A DNA stretch of 64,000 bases from Lewinellaceae bacterium (GCA_020636095.1 JACJYN010000004.1:186001-250000), one strand, 5' to 3'; positions 15,536-25,170 are shown, counted from the first letter of the stretch. Numbers and translations are program-made. The notes: generated by a model from the letters alone, not told the origin.

Positions 15536-16375
15536 ATGAAAACGAAGTTCTGGATCATTCTATCACTCCTCGCTGCTCTGAGCATCGCTTGCCAGGGCGG
15601 AGGCCAAGACGCTGAAAGCCGGATGGAAAGCTCAGGCGCAGACTTTGGCAATAACACCCAAATGGCCAAAGAAGATTATGCAGAAGCGTACGATCAGGAG
15701 CAAAGCCAGCCTGAACAACTCACGCCCGAAAAAAAAATTATCCGCACCGCCAATATGCGGATGGAAGTGAAGGACTATAAAGCGGCTATGGCTTCCGTTA
15801 AAACGCTGGTGGAAGGGTATCGGGGAGAACTCACCGGCGAAAATGAACAACAGTACGGAGGGCGCCTGGAAAACACCCTGGTGATCCGGGTATTTCCTCA
15901 GCATTTCGACTCCCTGCTGCTGGAATTTGAACAACTGGCATCGCATGTGGACTTCAAGTCTATCAACTCGGAAGATGTAACCCGCCAGTACATCGACCTG
16001 GAAACCCGCCTGGCTTCCAAACGGGCAGTAGTAACCCGCTACCGGGAGTTACTGAAGCAGGCGAAAAATGTTCAAGAGGTCCTGGCGGTGGAGGAGAACC
16101 TGCGCAAGGTCGTCGAAGAAATTGAATCCATTGAAGGGCAGTTGAAATATCTGAGCCGGCAGGTAGATTTTAGCACCATCAACCTCACCATTTACGAGGA
16201 AGGCAGGCAGCTGAGCACCAGCCGTAGCTTCTGGAGCCGCATCGGAGAAGGCTTTCAGGACGGATGGAAATTGCTGAAAAGCCTGGCCGTCGGACTCGTT
16301 ACCATCTGGCCTATCCTCCTGATACTGGCCCTGCTCACCGCATGGTGGGTGCGCCGGCGGAGGAAGAAAGCGTGA
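15536..16375 (+). CDS. DUF4349 lipoprotein with C-terminal membrane helix
   Basis: 279 aa. The signal peptide ends in SIACQGG (lipobox Cys19). The DUF4349 domain (about 65-225) begins at KIIRTANMRMEVKDY and contains a long coiled-coil stretch (LASKRAVVTRYRELLKQAKN through EENLRKVVEEIESIEGQLKY). A transmembrane helix (LAVGLVTIWPILLILALLTA) and a basic tail RRRRKK close the protein. Family members are tethered to the envelope and their role is unknown. The gene is monocistronic, divergent from miaB. Confidence 0.85.
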   Translation: MKTKFWIILSLLAALSIACQGGGQDAESRMESSGADFGNNTQMAKEDYAEAYDQEQSQPEQLTPEKKIIRTANMRMEVKDYKAAMASVKTLVEGYRGELTGENEQQYGGRLENTLVIRVFPQHFDSLLLEFEQLASHVDFKSINSEDVTRQYIDLETRLASKRAVVTRYRELLKQAKNVQEVLAVEENLRKVVEEIESIEGQLKYLSRQVDFSTINLTIYEEGRQLSTSRSFWSRIGEGFQDGWKLLKSLAVGLVTIWPILLILALLTAWWVRRRRKKA

Positions 16376-16450
16376 TAGTTCTTGTTTGACGGCATCCGTC
16401 CGCAACCAACAACACACAACAAGCAACAACGGGCCAACAATCCTTAACCC

Positions 16451-16549
16451 TCAGCCCATCTTATTCTTTCCGGCAAAACCCATGATCAGCGGAACGAAGA
16501 ACAGGACGATGGCAAAGAAGATCATCAGTGAGGCGGATTCGGGAGTCAT
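16451..16549 (-). CDS. possible small membrane protein (32 aa)
   Basis: ATG at 16549 opens a 32-codon frame starting MTPESASLMIFFAIVLFFVP and ending GFAGKNKMG, a single hydrophobic helix with a short basic tail. It is too short for usual gene callers. The reading is supported only by the membrane-protein-like composition and position in a gap between convergent genes. No homology was checked and no -7 box was found. Confidence 0.4.
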   Translation of the reverse strand: MTPESASLMIFFAIVLFFVPLIMGFAGKNKMG

Positions 16550-16682
16550 AGCATCAGTTTTTGTTTTGATGCAGACAAGTTAAAAAACGAGGACATTCGG
16601 CAAAGTGATGGAAATCAGGGGATAGAGTGATTTTTATTAGTGGTTGTCTATTTCCTGGACATTTTGCCTTCACGGTGGGAAT

Positions 16683-16757
16683 GTGTGTAAATGGGTAAAC
16701 GTGTAAATGTTTGAGGCCACTTTCTTTTACACGTTTACACATCTACACGTTTACACC
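16683..16757. repeat. GTGTAAA-type imperfect palindrome
   Basis: The left half is TGTGTGTAAATGGGTAAACG plus GTGTAAATG, and the right half is TTTACACG repeats in the inverted sense (TTTACACATCTACACG). It lies just past the 3' end of the TonB receptor gene. A related palindrome lies at 49103-49196, also in a gene gap. It might act as a transcript-end hairpin. Confidence 0.5.
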
Positions 16758-16762
16758 CTTAA

Positions 16763-19045
16763 TCAGAATTTAAAATCCAGCCTTGCCGTCAGGTTGCGGG
16801 GCGCTTCCATAAGGGCGGGCCGGGTGGTATATTCAATATTGGCCGTATTGTTGAGCAGAAGGGTGAAACGGAGGGTTTCGGTAAAGTTGTAGCCGGTGCG
16901 CAGGTTGAGCAGGGTATACCCGTTGCTGTGCGCCTCCCTGAATCTCCTGACGCCGTTGAGCAGCACCTCAAAAAGGTTGTCGATGGCGACGATCTGGCTG
17001 TTGTAGAAGATTTCCGTACCCAGGAAGAACCCTTTGTAAGAACCCTCTATATCAAATTTAAAGAGATGCTGAGACCGGTATTTCAGGATATTCTGGTTGG
17101 GTTCTGACGAGCTTTGTGAGTTGAAAAGCGCCTGGGAGTCTTTTTCCCCATTGGGGTCGAACGACTCAAAACGCGGGTCGATATAGGTATAGCCGGTGAG
17201 CAGGCTGACAGGCACGCCCAGTATATTGCCCCGGCCGGCGATGGTTGTCTCGAAGCCTCTAATATCCGTGCCTCCGATATTAACCGACCGAAAGCCATCG
17301 CCAACGAAGTTGAACTCGATCATATCCTGGTATCTGGAAATGAAGCCCGCCAGGTCGATAAAGCCTTCAAACCCGCTGATGCGGAAACCCTGTTTGATGG
17401 CCAGCTCGGCGCTCCAGCCCGTCTCTGATCCGAGGTTTGGATTGGGCAGCACCTTGATGAAACCGGCATTGGTGACAATGAATTTTTCCGCAACGGTAGG
17501 GAAGCGGTAGCCTTGCCCCCAGGACGCCCGAAGGAAGGAGGCTTTGCCAACGCGATAATTGGCGCCGATGCGGAACACCGGTTTGGACTCCCGCTCTTCG
17601 GAGGGGGCAATGGTGTCCTTGGGGTTGGCGATAGTGAAGCCCGGGTTGGACAGCAGGTTGTCCTCATAGCGGAATCCGCCGCTGAGGTTGAGCCGGTCCA
17701 GCAATTTCTTTTCCAACTGCACATATCCGGCAATATTGCGGGAAGTGAAGGTGGTGTCCCCGTACAGTTCGGCTGATATGTTGGTGCCGGAAATGACGGC
17801 GCCGGCGGTGATTACCAGCTCGGCCTCTGCGATCTGGCGCTGGAACTGGTATTCGCCGTAGTACATATCCGATGAGTTCGACTGGTTGAGGTTATTATCG
17901 TTGTCGACGTTGTAAAAGCGGCCCTGCAGGCGGTGTCGGTTGCCGCCCTTGTCGTAGTAATTAATAAAGGGGTCGATGTTATAACGGATTCGCTTGCGGT
18001 CGGAAAGGGTGTTGGGCGCGCCGATATAGGCCATGGTGTCGGAGGCCCAATAGAGGAAAGCCGCAGATTCTCCAACGTTGAAGTTCCCGTTCAGTCCAAT
18101 GGTCAGGCGGTCGCTTACCCGGTAGCGGGTACTGATATTGGCTCGGCCAAAGCGCCGGTAGGTGTCCATGTTATAATCTTCTTCCCGGAGCAAATACCCA
18201 CCCAGCACCAGGTCGAGTTTGCCGATCTTACGGCGATGAGCCAGGCTGGCCCCATAGGTGTAAGGCGCGCTATCCCACCACTTCAGGCGTTCGTCCTTGG
18301 GCGCCATATACGCGGTATACCAGGCGGCTACTTCCGTTTCCGGTTTGGCTTTGGGGTAGGAGGTGCGAACGTTGATGATGCCATTCAGAGCGGAAGAGCC
18401 ATAGAGGGCGGAGGCCGCCCCTTTAACCACCTCTACCTGAGCGATATTTTCGACCGGCACATCATCCCAGTTGGGAAAACCGGCGTCGGCGGTCAGGATA
18501 GGCATATCGTCGACCATGAGCAATACCCGGCTGCCGGCGCCCTGAGAATAACCCGAGCCGCCCCTAATATTGGCCTGGCCATCGATAATGGTCACACCCG
18601 GAATCTTTTCCAACGCCTCGTCAATGGTCACCTTGCCGGTACTCTTGATTAGGTCGGGCCGCAGGACTTCCAGGGAGACGGTCACCTCGCTCAACGGCTT
18701 TTCAAACTTTCCGCTGGTGACGGTTGCGGTCTGCAGAATAGCCGCCTCCACATCCAGATAGGCGTTTAATTCAAGGGCCTGGCCAGCTTCCAGCTTGACG
18801 GTTGTTTTGAATGGCTGATACCCTACGTATTGAATCACCAGCCCCTGCTCGCCGGCATCCAGTTCCAGGAGATAAGTCCCGTCAAAGTCGGTAATAACTC
18901 CATCGGCGCCAGCCCGGACGGTGGCGGCGATCAATGCCTCTCCGGTGGTGGCGTCCACCACTTTACCCCGGATGGTGGCTTTTTGCGCGATCGAAGTTTG
19001 AAAACAAAGGGCCAAAAAACAAAGAAAAGTAAGTGATTTACTCAT
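16763..19045 (-). CDS. TonB-dependent outer-membrane receptor
   Basis: 760 aa. A signal peptide (to SIAQ) is followed by a carboxypeptidase-like regulatory beta-sandwich (about 22-105: ATIRGKVVDATTGEALIAAT). Then comes a plug domain (about 125-230: IDEALEKIPGVTIIDGQANI, SRVLLMVDDMPI, VEVVKGAASALYGSSALNGI) and a barrel ending LTARLDFKF with the terminal Phe expected for BAM insertion. The substrate is unknown; there is no SusD partner beside it, so it is not a SusCD pair, and a siderophore, cobalamin or similar ligand is possible. It diverges from a T9SS cargo gene. Confidence 0.9.
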   Translation of the reverse strand: MSKSLTFLCFLALCFQTSIAQKATIRGKVVDATTGEALIAATVRAGADGVITDFDGTYLLELDAGEQGLVIQYVGYQPFKTTVKLEAGQALELNAYLDVEAAILQTATVTSGKFEKPLSEVTVSLEVLRPDLIKSTGKVTIDEALEKIPGVTIIDGQANIRGGSGYSQGAGSRVLLMVDDMPILTADAGFPNWDDVPVENIAQVEVVKGAASALYGSSALNGIINVRTSYPKAKPETEVAAWYTAYMAPKDERLKWWDSAPYTYGASLAHRRKIGKLDLVLGGYLLREEDYNMDTYRRFGRANISTRYRVSDRLTIGLNGNFNVGESAAFLYWASDTMAYIGAPNTLSDRKRIRYNIDPFINYYDKGGNRHRLQGRFYNVDNDNNLNQSNSSDMYYGEYQFQRQIAEAELVITAGAVISGTNISAELYGDTTFTSRNIAGYVQLEKKLLDRLNLSGGFRYEDNLLSNPGFTIANPKDTIAPSEERESKPVFRIGANYRVGKASFLRASWGQGYRFPTVAEKFIVTNAGFIKVLPNPNLGSETGWSAELAIKQGFRISGFEGFIDLAGFISRYQDMIEFNFVGDGFRSVNIGGTDIRGFETTIAGRGNILGVPVSLLTGYTYIDPRFESFDPNGEKDSQALFNSQSSSEPNQNILKYRSQHLFKFDIEGSYKGFFLGTEIFYNSQIVAIDNLFEVLLNGVRRFREAHSNGYTLLNLRTGYNFTETLRFTLLLNNTANIEYTTRPALMEAPRNLTARLDFKF

Positions 19046-19357
19046 GTGTAGCGTTTTGCGGTTTGAGTTGGTATGTTACTTCACAACGGGCCCATAGAGC
19101 AATTTGAAGGGGCGAAAATAGGACAAAATGTGGGTTATTGGATAAAATTAACAGAAATTGTAATATACACGATGATTATGTAATCACATTTTTTTACTTT
19201 TGCCTTTGCCCTTAAGTATTTGAATCTCCACTATCTTAGCACCCTACCCGTTAAGGCGGACTAATACCTGTTTTGCATACTTCTTTTGTAGAAGAATGAA
19301 TTGCAAATGTTATATATTGCCAAGCTTTTTTATGATATAACCATAAAACTTTTTACT
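19046..19357. other. divergent promoter region between TonB receptor and T9SS cargo gene
   Basis: 312 bp. TACTTTTG at 19195-19202 on the plus strand is an exact -7 box, but 156 bp before the next ATG. No gene, Fur-type palindrome or strong hairpin was recognised. Confidence 0.35.
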
Positions 19358-20173
19358 ATGAAGAAAGTCATACTCCTCTTCTTGGGATTGACAACCTGGA
19401 GTTTCATCTTTGCACAGGAAACAAGCTGTGATCCCGACCAGACCGTTGCGGATACGGTAGTGGTGTCCCCTTTGCCCCAATCTGCAGAACGCCCGGATGG
19501 AGGAATAAAAGACACGGCCTGCGCCAATGAATATTACCGATTTGTCTTTACCTTCAATATTCCGACTACTTATGACACGCCGTTCGGCCCGGCGCCGATC
19601 GATAATGTCAGGGTTGCCCCCGATGGAGCAATAGAAAACCTGCCTGCTTCCTTCGACTATGTTTGTAACCCTCCGAATTGCATATTTAACGCCGAGACCA
19701 AGGGCTGTGTGGTACTCTTCGGTACTGCTACTCCCGGAGAAGTTGCGGCTCATGATCTCAAAGTAGTGGCGGATGTGTCCATCACCGGGGTTCCCTTGCC
19801 TTTCACCCTGACCCTGCCCGACGACCTGGAGGCGGCCAGCCATTACTACCTGGTGGTTAAACCCGCCGGTTCGGCTAATTGCCTCATGGTGGATACGTAC
19901 GAGCAGTTCGCTTCCCGGTTTAGCATCAGCAACCAGCCCAACCCCACGAGTGGCTGGACGCAAATACAGGTCGATGCTCAGTCCGGCGGCGCCTTCGATT
20001 TTATTGTGAGTGATATGTTGGGCCAACAGCTGCACCGGCAACGGGTAGCAATCCTGCCGGGGGAAAATACCATCGATTTCAATGGCAGCCACCTGCCCAA
20101 TGGCGTCTACCTGTACAGCCTTAGCAACGGCCGGGAAATGGTAACCCGCAAGTTGGTGGTCAACCACCATTAG
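19358..20173 (+). CDS. exported protein with T9SS type A sorting domain
   Basis: 271 aa. The signal peptide is MKKVILLFLGLTTWSFIFAQ. A Cys-containing middle region of unknown fold (about 25-180) precedes a C-terminal sorting tail of about 75 residues: ISNQPNPTSGWTQIQVDAQS, DMLGQQLHRQRVA, GVYLYSLSNGREMVTRKLVV. That tail is recognised by the type IX system and removed on export to the surface or medium. The start is ATG 19358, where the signal peptide begins; a TTG further up is unlikely. The next cargo gene downstream shares the theme of short lumenal domains, and the two may be related in function. Confidence 0.8.
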   Translation: MKKVILLFLGLTTWSFIFAQETSCDPDQTVADTVVVSPLPQSAERPDGGIKDTACANEYYRFVFTFNIPTTYDTPFGPAPIDNVRVAPDGAIENLPASFDYVCNPPNCIFNAETKGCVVLFGTATPGEVAAHDLKVVADVSITGVPLPFTLTLPDDLEAASHYYLVVKPAGSANCLMVDTYEQFASRFSISNQPNPTSGWTQIQVDAQSGGAFDFIVSDMLGQQLHRQRVAILPGENTIDFNGSHLPNGVYLYSLSNGREMVTRKLVVNHH

Positions 20174-20242
20174 CAGCTATTTTAGTGACGAATTACCTGA
20201 ATGCATGGGTGCGGCGCAGGGAGGGGTAAAACGCTCCTCGGA

Positions 20243-20331
20243 GGATAGTACACTGATTTATTAAGATCATTTATTCAGCGGCCTACGACTCTGAAAATCT
20301 TAATTTATCCTAAAGAATCAGTGTACTATCC
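20243..20331. repeat. palindromic element F (AGTACxCTG family)
   Basis: 89 bp with perfect 16-bp inverted ends, GGATAGTACACTGATT (20243-20258) and AATCAGTGTACTATCC (20316-20331). The inner parts of both arms keep TTAAGAT/AAATTAAGA. The end resembles those of elements at 24760-24922 and 57135-57304. It may also serve as a terminator for the gene ending at 20173. Confidence 0.6.
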
Positions 20332-20578
20332 CTTTTTGCACAACCCCGCATATCTTACAAGCACTACAACTCCAAGTTTTAAACCCTTCTGATTTTCGGA
20401 GCGAGGCCGTTGCGCCACCCTGCAACATAGGGCTTCGCTCCAACACCCTGATGAGAAACGCCTTATTTTGGAGCATTGCTCTTGTACCGTGCCGGTGCAG
20501 GCTTGTCAACGGGTATCGGTTATTTGTCAGAAAACAGGCTGTCACGCGCCTCCACCGGCTCTCTAAAAAGCTATTCCT

Positions 20579-22390
20579 ATGTTGAAGCATTACCTTTTCT
20601 TCTTCTTGTTAGTGATCCTTTCTCTTGGGCTGCGCGCCCAGTCAGGATGTCCCGGCTGTGTGGTGGAATTGCCGGCTGGCCTGCCGGCAGATACCATCTT
20701 TCTCGGCAGTGCCGCCGACGGGCAGGTTGGTGTCTACTACGATTCAAACCTTAGCTTTCGCATGCCGAAAACCACTACGCCAGTCAATGCCAATGACCCG
20801 GATACCCCTCCGGGGCTGGGCATCAACCGGATCACCGTTACCTCCGTTTCCAATCTTCCTCCGGGGTTGAGCTGGGAGGCCAACCAAACCGTTTTCAATG
20901 TTTCGGAAGAGACAGACGGTTGCGTTAAATTTTGTGGTACGCCCATCATTCCCGGCTTTTACAATGTGGAAGTCGTCGTGATTGCGGAAGTTTTGTTCTT
21001 ATCCCAGGTTTCCTCTTTTTCCTTTCCCATTCTGATCTTGCCGGGTACGAGCGTTACAGAAGGCTTTACCCTGGCCAATAACAGTGGCTGTGGAAGCGTA
21101 GAAGCGAGTTTTACCAATAATGTGCCTTCCGCAGGCAATGAAGGATATTCCTATCTCTGGGATTTTGGCAACGGCAATATGTCCCTCAGCGAAAATCCCG
21201 GCGCTCAGTTGTATGATGAGGCGGGTATTTATGAAGTCAATTACCAGGCAGTTATCGATACTTTCGGCTATTTACTCACCGAGGTGGTCGTGGAAAGTGT
21301 GACGTGCAACGACCTGTTTAATAATGCGCCTGACCTGCGCATTGAGATATGGAATCCCGAAGGCGAACGGATTCTGGAAACCCTGCATGTGGACAATGCT
21401 CAGACCCCGCTCGCCTTTACCGTCAACCTCTTCATCGGCGAGGGCAATTATTTACTGCGGGTAATGGATGAAGACAGCGGTGTGCAGGGCGGCGATGACG
21501 AGTGCGGCTCCATTAACTTCAACCGCCTTTCCAATGGCATTTTCACCAATGGCGGCTTGCAGGCCAGCCTGAATATTTTCCACCCGGTAGATACCATCCG
21601 CTCGGTGGATACAATTTGGGTTTATGAACAGCCGGACACACCGCAGCTGGATGGCGAAGGGCCGGCCACCCTTTGTGAAGGGGATGCTTATCTGCTTAGC
21701 GTGGCGAATGGGTACGATTCTGGCCTGCTGTGGTACCAGGACAGCCTGCCGCTGATCGAAGTGGAAGGGCCGGTACTCCAGGTGGCCTTCGGCGCCGATT
21801 ACTGGGTGGCCTACACCAATGAGGACGGCTGTAGCGCCACCTCCGAAGTGGTTAGCCTTACATTCAACCCCGCGCCCGATCCACCCATTTTTCAGAATTT
21901 CGACAACCTGCTTACGCTGTATGATCCGGGTGCACTTCCGGCAGACTGCAGCCTGCAATGGTATCTGGACGGCGTTCTGATCGAAGGCGCCAACGGCCAG
22001 GAATACTGCATGGAAAAAAGTGGCACGTACCGGCTCGATGTGATCGATGAGGTGACGGGCTGCCAAAGCAGTTATGAACTGCAGGCTACTTACAATCCAG
22101 CCTATCCGGGATGCGTAGCTTCGGGCGTGAAAGAACAGGAATTGTCGGGGCTAATCATTTACCCGAATCCCACCGGCGGCCTGCTTCATTTGGAGGGGCG
22201 GATTGAAAGTGCGGCGGTAAGTGTCGTTCTTTACAACGGACAGGGCCAGGTAATGCAGCGGCTGGAGAGCCTGCCGGTAGGGGGAATGCTACAGGAATCC
22301 CTGGAGCTACAGCATTATCCCCCCGGGATTTACATTCTGGAAGCCCGAAGTGGCCACCGGCTGGCGCATTTGAAAGTTGTCAAGTATTAA
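20579..22390 (+). CDS. exported PKD-domain protein with T9SS sorting domain
   Basis: 603 aa. The signal peptide ends at LRAQ. A Cys-rich N-terminal region (SGCPGCVVELPAG) and a cadherin/Ig-like stretch (GLGINRITVTSVSNLPPG) lead to a PKD domain (about 180-240: YSYLWDFGNGNMSLSENPGA). Two further Ig-like segments follow (about 350-420 and 430-510, with conserved Cys pairs), then a T9SS tail (LIIYPNPTGGLLHLEGRIES to HLKVVKY). Such proteins are surface or secreted adhesins or cell-wall associated scaffolds; I see no catalytic domain. It follows the other cargo gene after a 405 bp gap that contains palindrome F. Confidence 0.8.
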   Translation: MLKHYLFFFLLVILSLGLRAQSGCPGCVVELPAGLPADTIFLGSAADGQVGVYYDSNLSFRMPKTTTPVNANDPDTPPGLGINRITVTSVSNLPPGLSWEANQTVFNVSEETDGCVKFCGTPIIPGFYNVEVVVIAEVLFLSQVSSFSFPILILPGTSVTEGFTLANNSGCGSVEASFTNNVPSAGNEGYSYLWDFGNGNMSLSENPGAQLYDEAGIYEVNYQAVIDTFGYLLTEVVVESVTCNDLFNNAPDLRIEIWNPEGERILETLHVDNAQTPLAFTVNLFIGEGNYLLRVMDEDSGVQGGDDECGSINFNRLSNGIFTNGGLQASLNIFHPVDTIRSVDTIWVYEQPDTPQLDGEGPATLCEGDAYLLSVANGYDSGLLWYQDSLPLIEVEGPVLQVAFGADYWVAYTNEDGCSATSEVVSLTFNPAPDPPIFQNFDNLLTLYDPGALPADCSLQWYLDGVLIEGANGQEYCMEKSGTYRLDVIDEVTGCQSSYELQATYNPAYPGCVASGVKEQELSGLIIYPNPTGGLLHLEGRIESAAVSVVLYNGQGQVMQRLESLPVGGMLQESLELQHYPPGIYILEARSGHRLAHLKVVKY

Positions 22391-22737
22391 ATCCTGTAAA
22401 CCAGTTTAAAAAACATTTATAAAATATTATATTGAGGCCGGTTTTTTGGTGTCCGGGCCATGGTTTCAGGCCCTGTTATTCATTTGGCACGAAAGTAGAT
22501 AGTGTTATTTCTAAAATATGACTTATTTTTGAGCCTGTATATCAAGCGTGTGTTCATTTCGGGATAAGAATCCCCAGCTTGTTGCCATAATCCCATCTGA
22601 ACTGCAGAAAGCGATTGCTTTTGCTTTTTTCAGAAAGACCACGAACTGATTTATAGTCTGCCAAGTCAGCATTTATCAATCCTGGGTTGTTAGACTATGG
22701 GCCAGTTCCACAGAAGTAATTACGAACGAAAAGAATT
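22391..22737. other. intergenic region before the S9 peptidase
   Basis: 347 bp. TATTTTTG at 22524-22531 fits the -7 consensus but lies 207 bp before the ATG and has no spaced -33 box. I see no gene, repeat or stable hairpin of note. Confidence 0.3.
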
Positions 22738-24627
22738 ATGACTGCTCATCATATTGAGAAAAGGGAAATTGGCAACCTCGTTCTGGAGAATATCCCGGAG
22801 ATTCCGAAGTACCTGAATGAAAGGCTCACCCATTATCACAATACCCGGGATGCTCATCTGGTCGACTGGCTAAACAAGGGGAAGGGCTTGCTGATCAGTA
22901 CGCGTTTCGGTGAATCGGCACAACTTCATATTGTAGAAAGCCCGGGAGCAACCCGCCAGCAAGCCACCTTTTTTTCCGAACCAATATTCAGCGCCAGTGT
23001 CTGTCCGGCGCCAGGTTCCAATGGGTTTCTCCTGGCCAAGGACGTTGGGGGTAACGAAAATTACCAGCTGTACTATTTTAACCTGGATTCTGGGCATTAT
23101 CAAATGCTGACCGACGGTGTTTCCAAACACGGCAGCGGCCTTTGGAACCGGCAGGGAACGGCTATTGCCTACAACAGCACTAAAGGCAACCAGAAAGACC
23201 ACGGCCTGTATCTCTATTCGTTTGAAGAGCTGCCTGGGGAGCGGCTTCTTTTCGAAGGCGAAGGTTACTGGTACCCCCTGGACTGGTCACCCTGCGGCAG
23301 GCAGCTTACCGTGATCAATTACCGGTCGATCAATGAGAGTTTCCTGTACCGCCTGGATATCCGGGAAGGGACGCTGACACCCGTACTGGCCAAACCTAAT
23401 GTCGCCTGCCGCGGTGGCTATTGGAATGCAGATGGCACTGAAATATTCTACTCTTCTGATGAATTTTCGGAATGCAGGCAGTTGGCTCGTTACCGCCTGG
23501 CGGATGGCCGCGAGGAGTTCCTGGCCCAGGGCCTGCCCTGGGAAGTTGAGGCTATGCGCTTCTCACCTGACGGCGCGTATTTGGCCTTTACGCTCAATGA
23601 CGATGGTATTTCCCGCCTTTACTTCATGGATGTGGCAAAGAATGAGTATAAACCTTTTCCCGGTTTGCCGGACGGCGTCGTCAGTTCATTGCGTTGGCGC
23701 CCCGACGGGAAACAACTGGCCATCACGGTCGATACCCCTCAGGCGCCGGCTGATGTCTACGTAATTAACCTTCAGGATTCTACTGCTTGCCGTTGGACGT
23801 ACAGCGAGGTGGGAGGGCTGGACCCCGGCCTTTTCATTAAACCTCAATTGATCCATTTTCCTTCCTTCGACCTGGTAGCCGGCCAGCCGAGGCCAATTCC
23901 CGCGTTCTATTTCAAGCCTGCCCGGGGTAAGGGCCCGTTTCCCGTAGTGGTCTATATTCATGGCGGCCCTGAAAGCCAGTACCGGCCAGGTTTCTCGCCT
24001 ATTTTTCAGTATTATTTGAATGAATTGGGCATTGCCGTTATTGCCCCCAATGTGAGAGGTTCCACCGGCTACGGGAAACATTTTCTGAAACTGGACAATG
24101 GGTTCAAGCGGGAAGATTCTGTTAAGGATATTGGGAAATTGCTCGATTGGGTGGAGGCGCAGCCGGAACTCGACCATTCGCGTGTGGCCGTCATGGGAGG
24201 CTCGTATGGCGGGTACATGGTGCTATCTTCCATGTCTCACTTTAACGACCGCCTGCGCTGCGGCATCGATATTGTGGGTATCAGCAATTTTGTCACCTTC
24301 CTGGAAAACACCAAATCGTATCGCCGAAACCTGCGCCGGGTAGAATACGGGGATGAGCGAGATCCGCGCATGCGCCGCCACCTGCAGCGCATTTCGCCGA
24401 CAGCCAACGCCCATAAGATCACCAATCCCATGATGATCGTACAGGGCCTGAACGATCCCCGTGTGCCGGCCAGTGAAGCCGAGCAGATGCTGCACGCCAT
24501 CCGCAAGAATGGGGGAGAAGCGTGGTACCTGCTGGCCAAAGATGAGGGCCATGGCTTCCGGAAAAAGGCGAACCGGGATTATTACAACAAGGCGGTTATT
24601 CTGTTCCTGCAGCGTTATTTGCTGTAG
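22738..24627 (+). CDS. S9 family (prolyl oligopeptidase-like) serine peptidase
   Basis: 629 aa without a signal peptide, so probably cytosolic. The N-terminal two thirds form a WD40/TolB-like beta-propeller (FSEPIFSASVCPAPGSNGF, GYWYPLDWSPCGRQLTVINY, EAMRFSPDGAYLAFTLNDDG). The C-terminal alpha/beta-hydrolase domain carries the triad: nucleophile Ser489 in GGSYGGYM, Asp573 in GLNDPRVP, His605 in DEGHGF. Oxyanion and loop motifs VYIHGGPESQYRPGF and APNVRGSTGYGK are intact. It resembles the acylaminoacyl/dipeptidyl peptidase branch (S9C); substrate specificity is not deducible. It stands alone on the plus strand. Confidence 0.9.
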   Translation: MTAHHIEKREIGNLVLENIPEIPKYLNERLTHYHNTRDAHLVDWLNKGKGLLISTRFGESAQLHIVESPGATRQQATFFSEPIFSASVCPAPGSNGFLLAKDVGGNENYQLYYFNLDSGHYQMLTDGVSKHGSGLWNRQGTAIAYNSTKGNQKDHGLYLYSFEELPGERLLFEGEGYWYPLDWSPCGRQLTVINYRSINESFLYRLDIREGTLTPVLAKPNVACRGGYWNADGTEIFYSSDEFSECRQLARYRLADGREEFLAQGLPWEVEAMRFSPDGAYLAFTLNDDGISRLYFMDVAKNEYKPFPGLPDGVVSSLRWRPDGKQLAITVDTPQAPADVYVINLQDSTACRWTYSEVGGLDPGLFIKPQLIHFPSFDLVAGQPRPIPAFYFKPARGKGPFPVVVYIHGGPESQYRPGFSPIFQYYLNELGIAVIAPNVRGSTGYGKHFLKLDNGFKREDSVKDIGKLLDWVEAQPELDHSRVAVMGGSYGGYMVLSSMSHFNDRLRCGIDIVGISNFVTFLENTKSYRRNLRRVEYGDERDPRMRRHLQRISPTANAHKITNPMMIVQGLNDPRVPASEAEQMLHAIRKNGGEAWYLLAKDEGHGFRKKANRDYYNKAVILFLQRYLL

Positions 24628-24759
24628 GTTGATGGCTGGATTGTTATATTCCTTTTGGCAAATTCAGGTCTAAATGATTTATTCCTTGATGAATCTCTGG
24701 ATTGAAAAAGACTTTTCTGCCCATATTGTCAAAAACGGTAACGCTAACATTTTCATCTG

Positions 24760-24922
24760 AGTACTCTGTAAATTAAGTTCTTGCTTGTTTTGGGATGGGA
24801 ATTTTGATGGAAGACAAGGCGTGAGGAAGGAAGATAGCCATAGCTATCTGACTGATCGAGTAACGCAGTATGCCATCAAAAGGCACTGCTAAAACTGGAA
24901 GCTACTTAATTTACAGAGTACT
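24760..24922. mobile_element. palindromic element E (AGTACTCTG family)
   Basis: 163 bp with perfect 19-bp inverted ends AGTACTCTGTAAATTAAGT (24760-24778 and inverted at 24904-24922). Looser inner arms both end in TTTTGATGG. The centre has GACAAGGCG (24816-24824) and a hairpin AGATAGC...GCTATCT (24834-24851). The same central layout recurs in element D. It is non-coding and looks like a MITE. I found no clear target duplication. Confidence 0.65.
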
Positions 24923-24930
24923 GAGTCTAA

Positions 24931-25170
24931 TCGAATAAAAAAGTTCCCGTTGTTGGGGTTAGGAAAAACATTGAAAGACAAATCTTCACTGGGCGAAGTT
25001 TCGTTTACAGATGTAACACCGTCACACACTAAGTCATAAAGGAAATCCCGAACAAACCATATCGTGGTATCCATGTAAACCTCTGCGACAGAGGCGGGAT
25101 TTAGTACAAAAGGAGTATGGTTGGCACCTTGCCATGTGCTGCAGAGTAGCCATAGGATGAGAAGAAATCC
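24931..25170 (-). pseudogene. remnant of a T9SS cargo gene (signal peptide joined to sorting tail)
   Basis: Minus-strand frame with a hydrophobic run (GFLLILWLLCSTWQGANHTP) but no start codon, since an in-frame stop precedes it. It continues without break through DTTIWFVRDFLYDLVCDG into the first part of a sorting tail (LSFNVFPNPNNGNFFIRLDS). It is then cut by the end of palindromic element E, and the last about 12 codons before the stop come from the element. The body of the protein is missing. It is probably an internally deleted, transposon-damaged gene. Confidence 0.55.

Noticed and set aside
22486..22506. TGGCAC resembling a sigma-54 -24 element
   Set aside because: No TTGC at the required spacing; the other TGGCAC sites I checked also fail.
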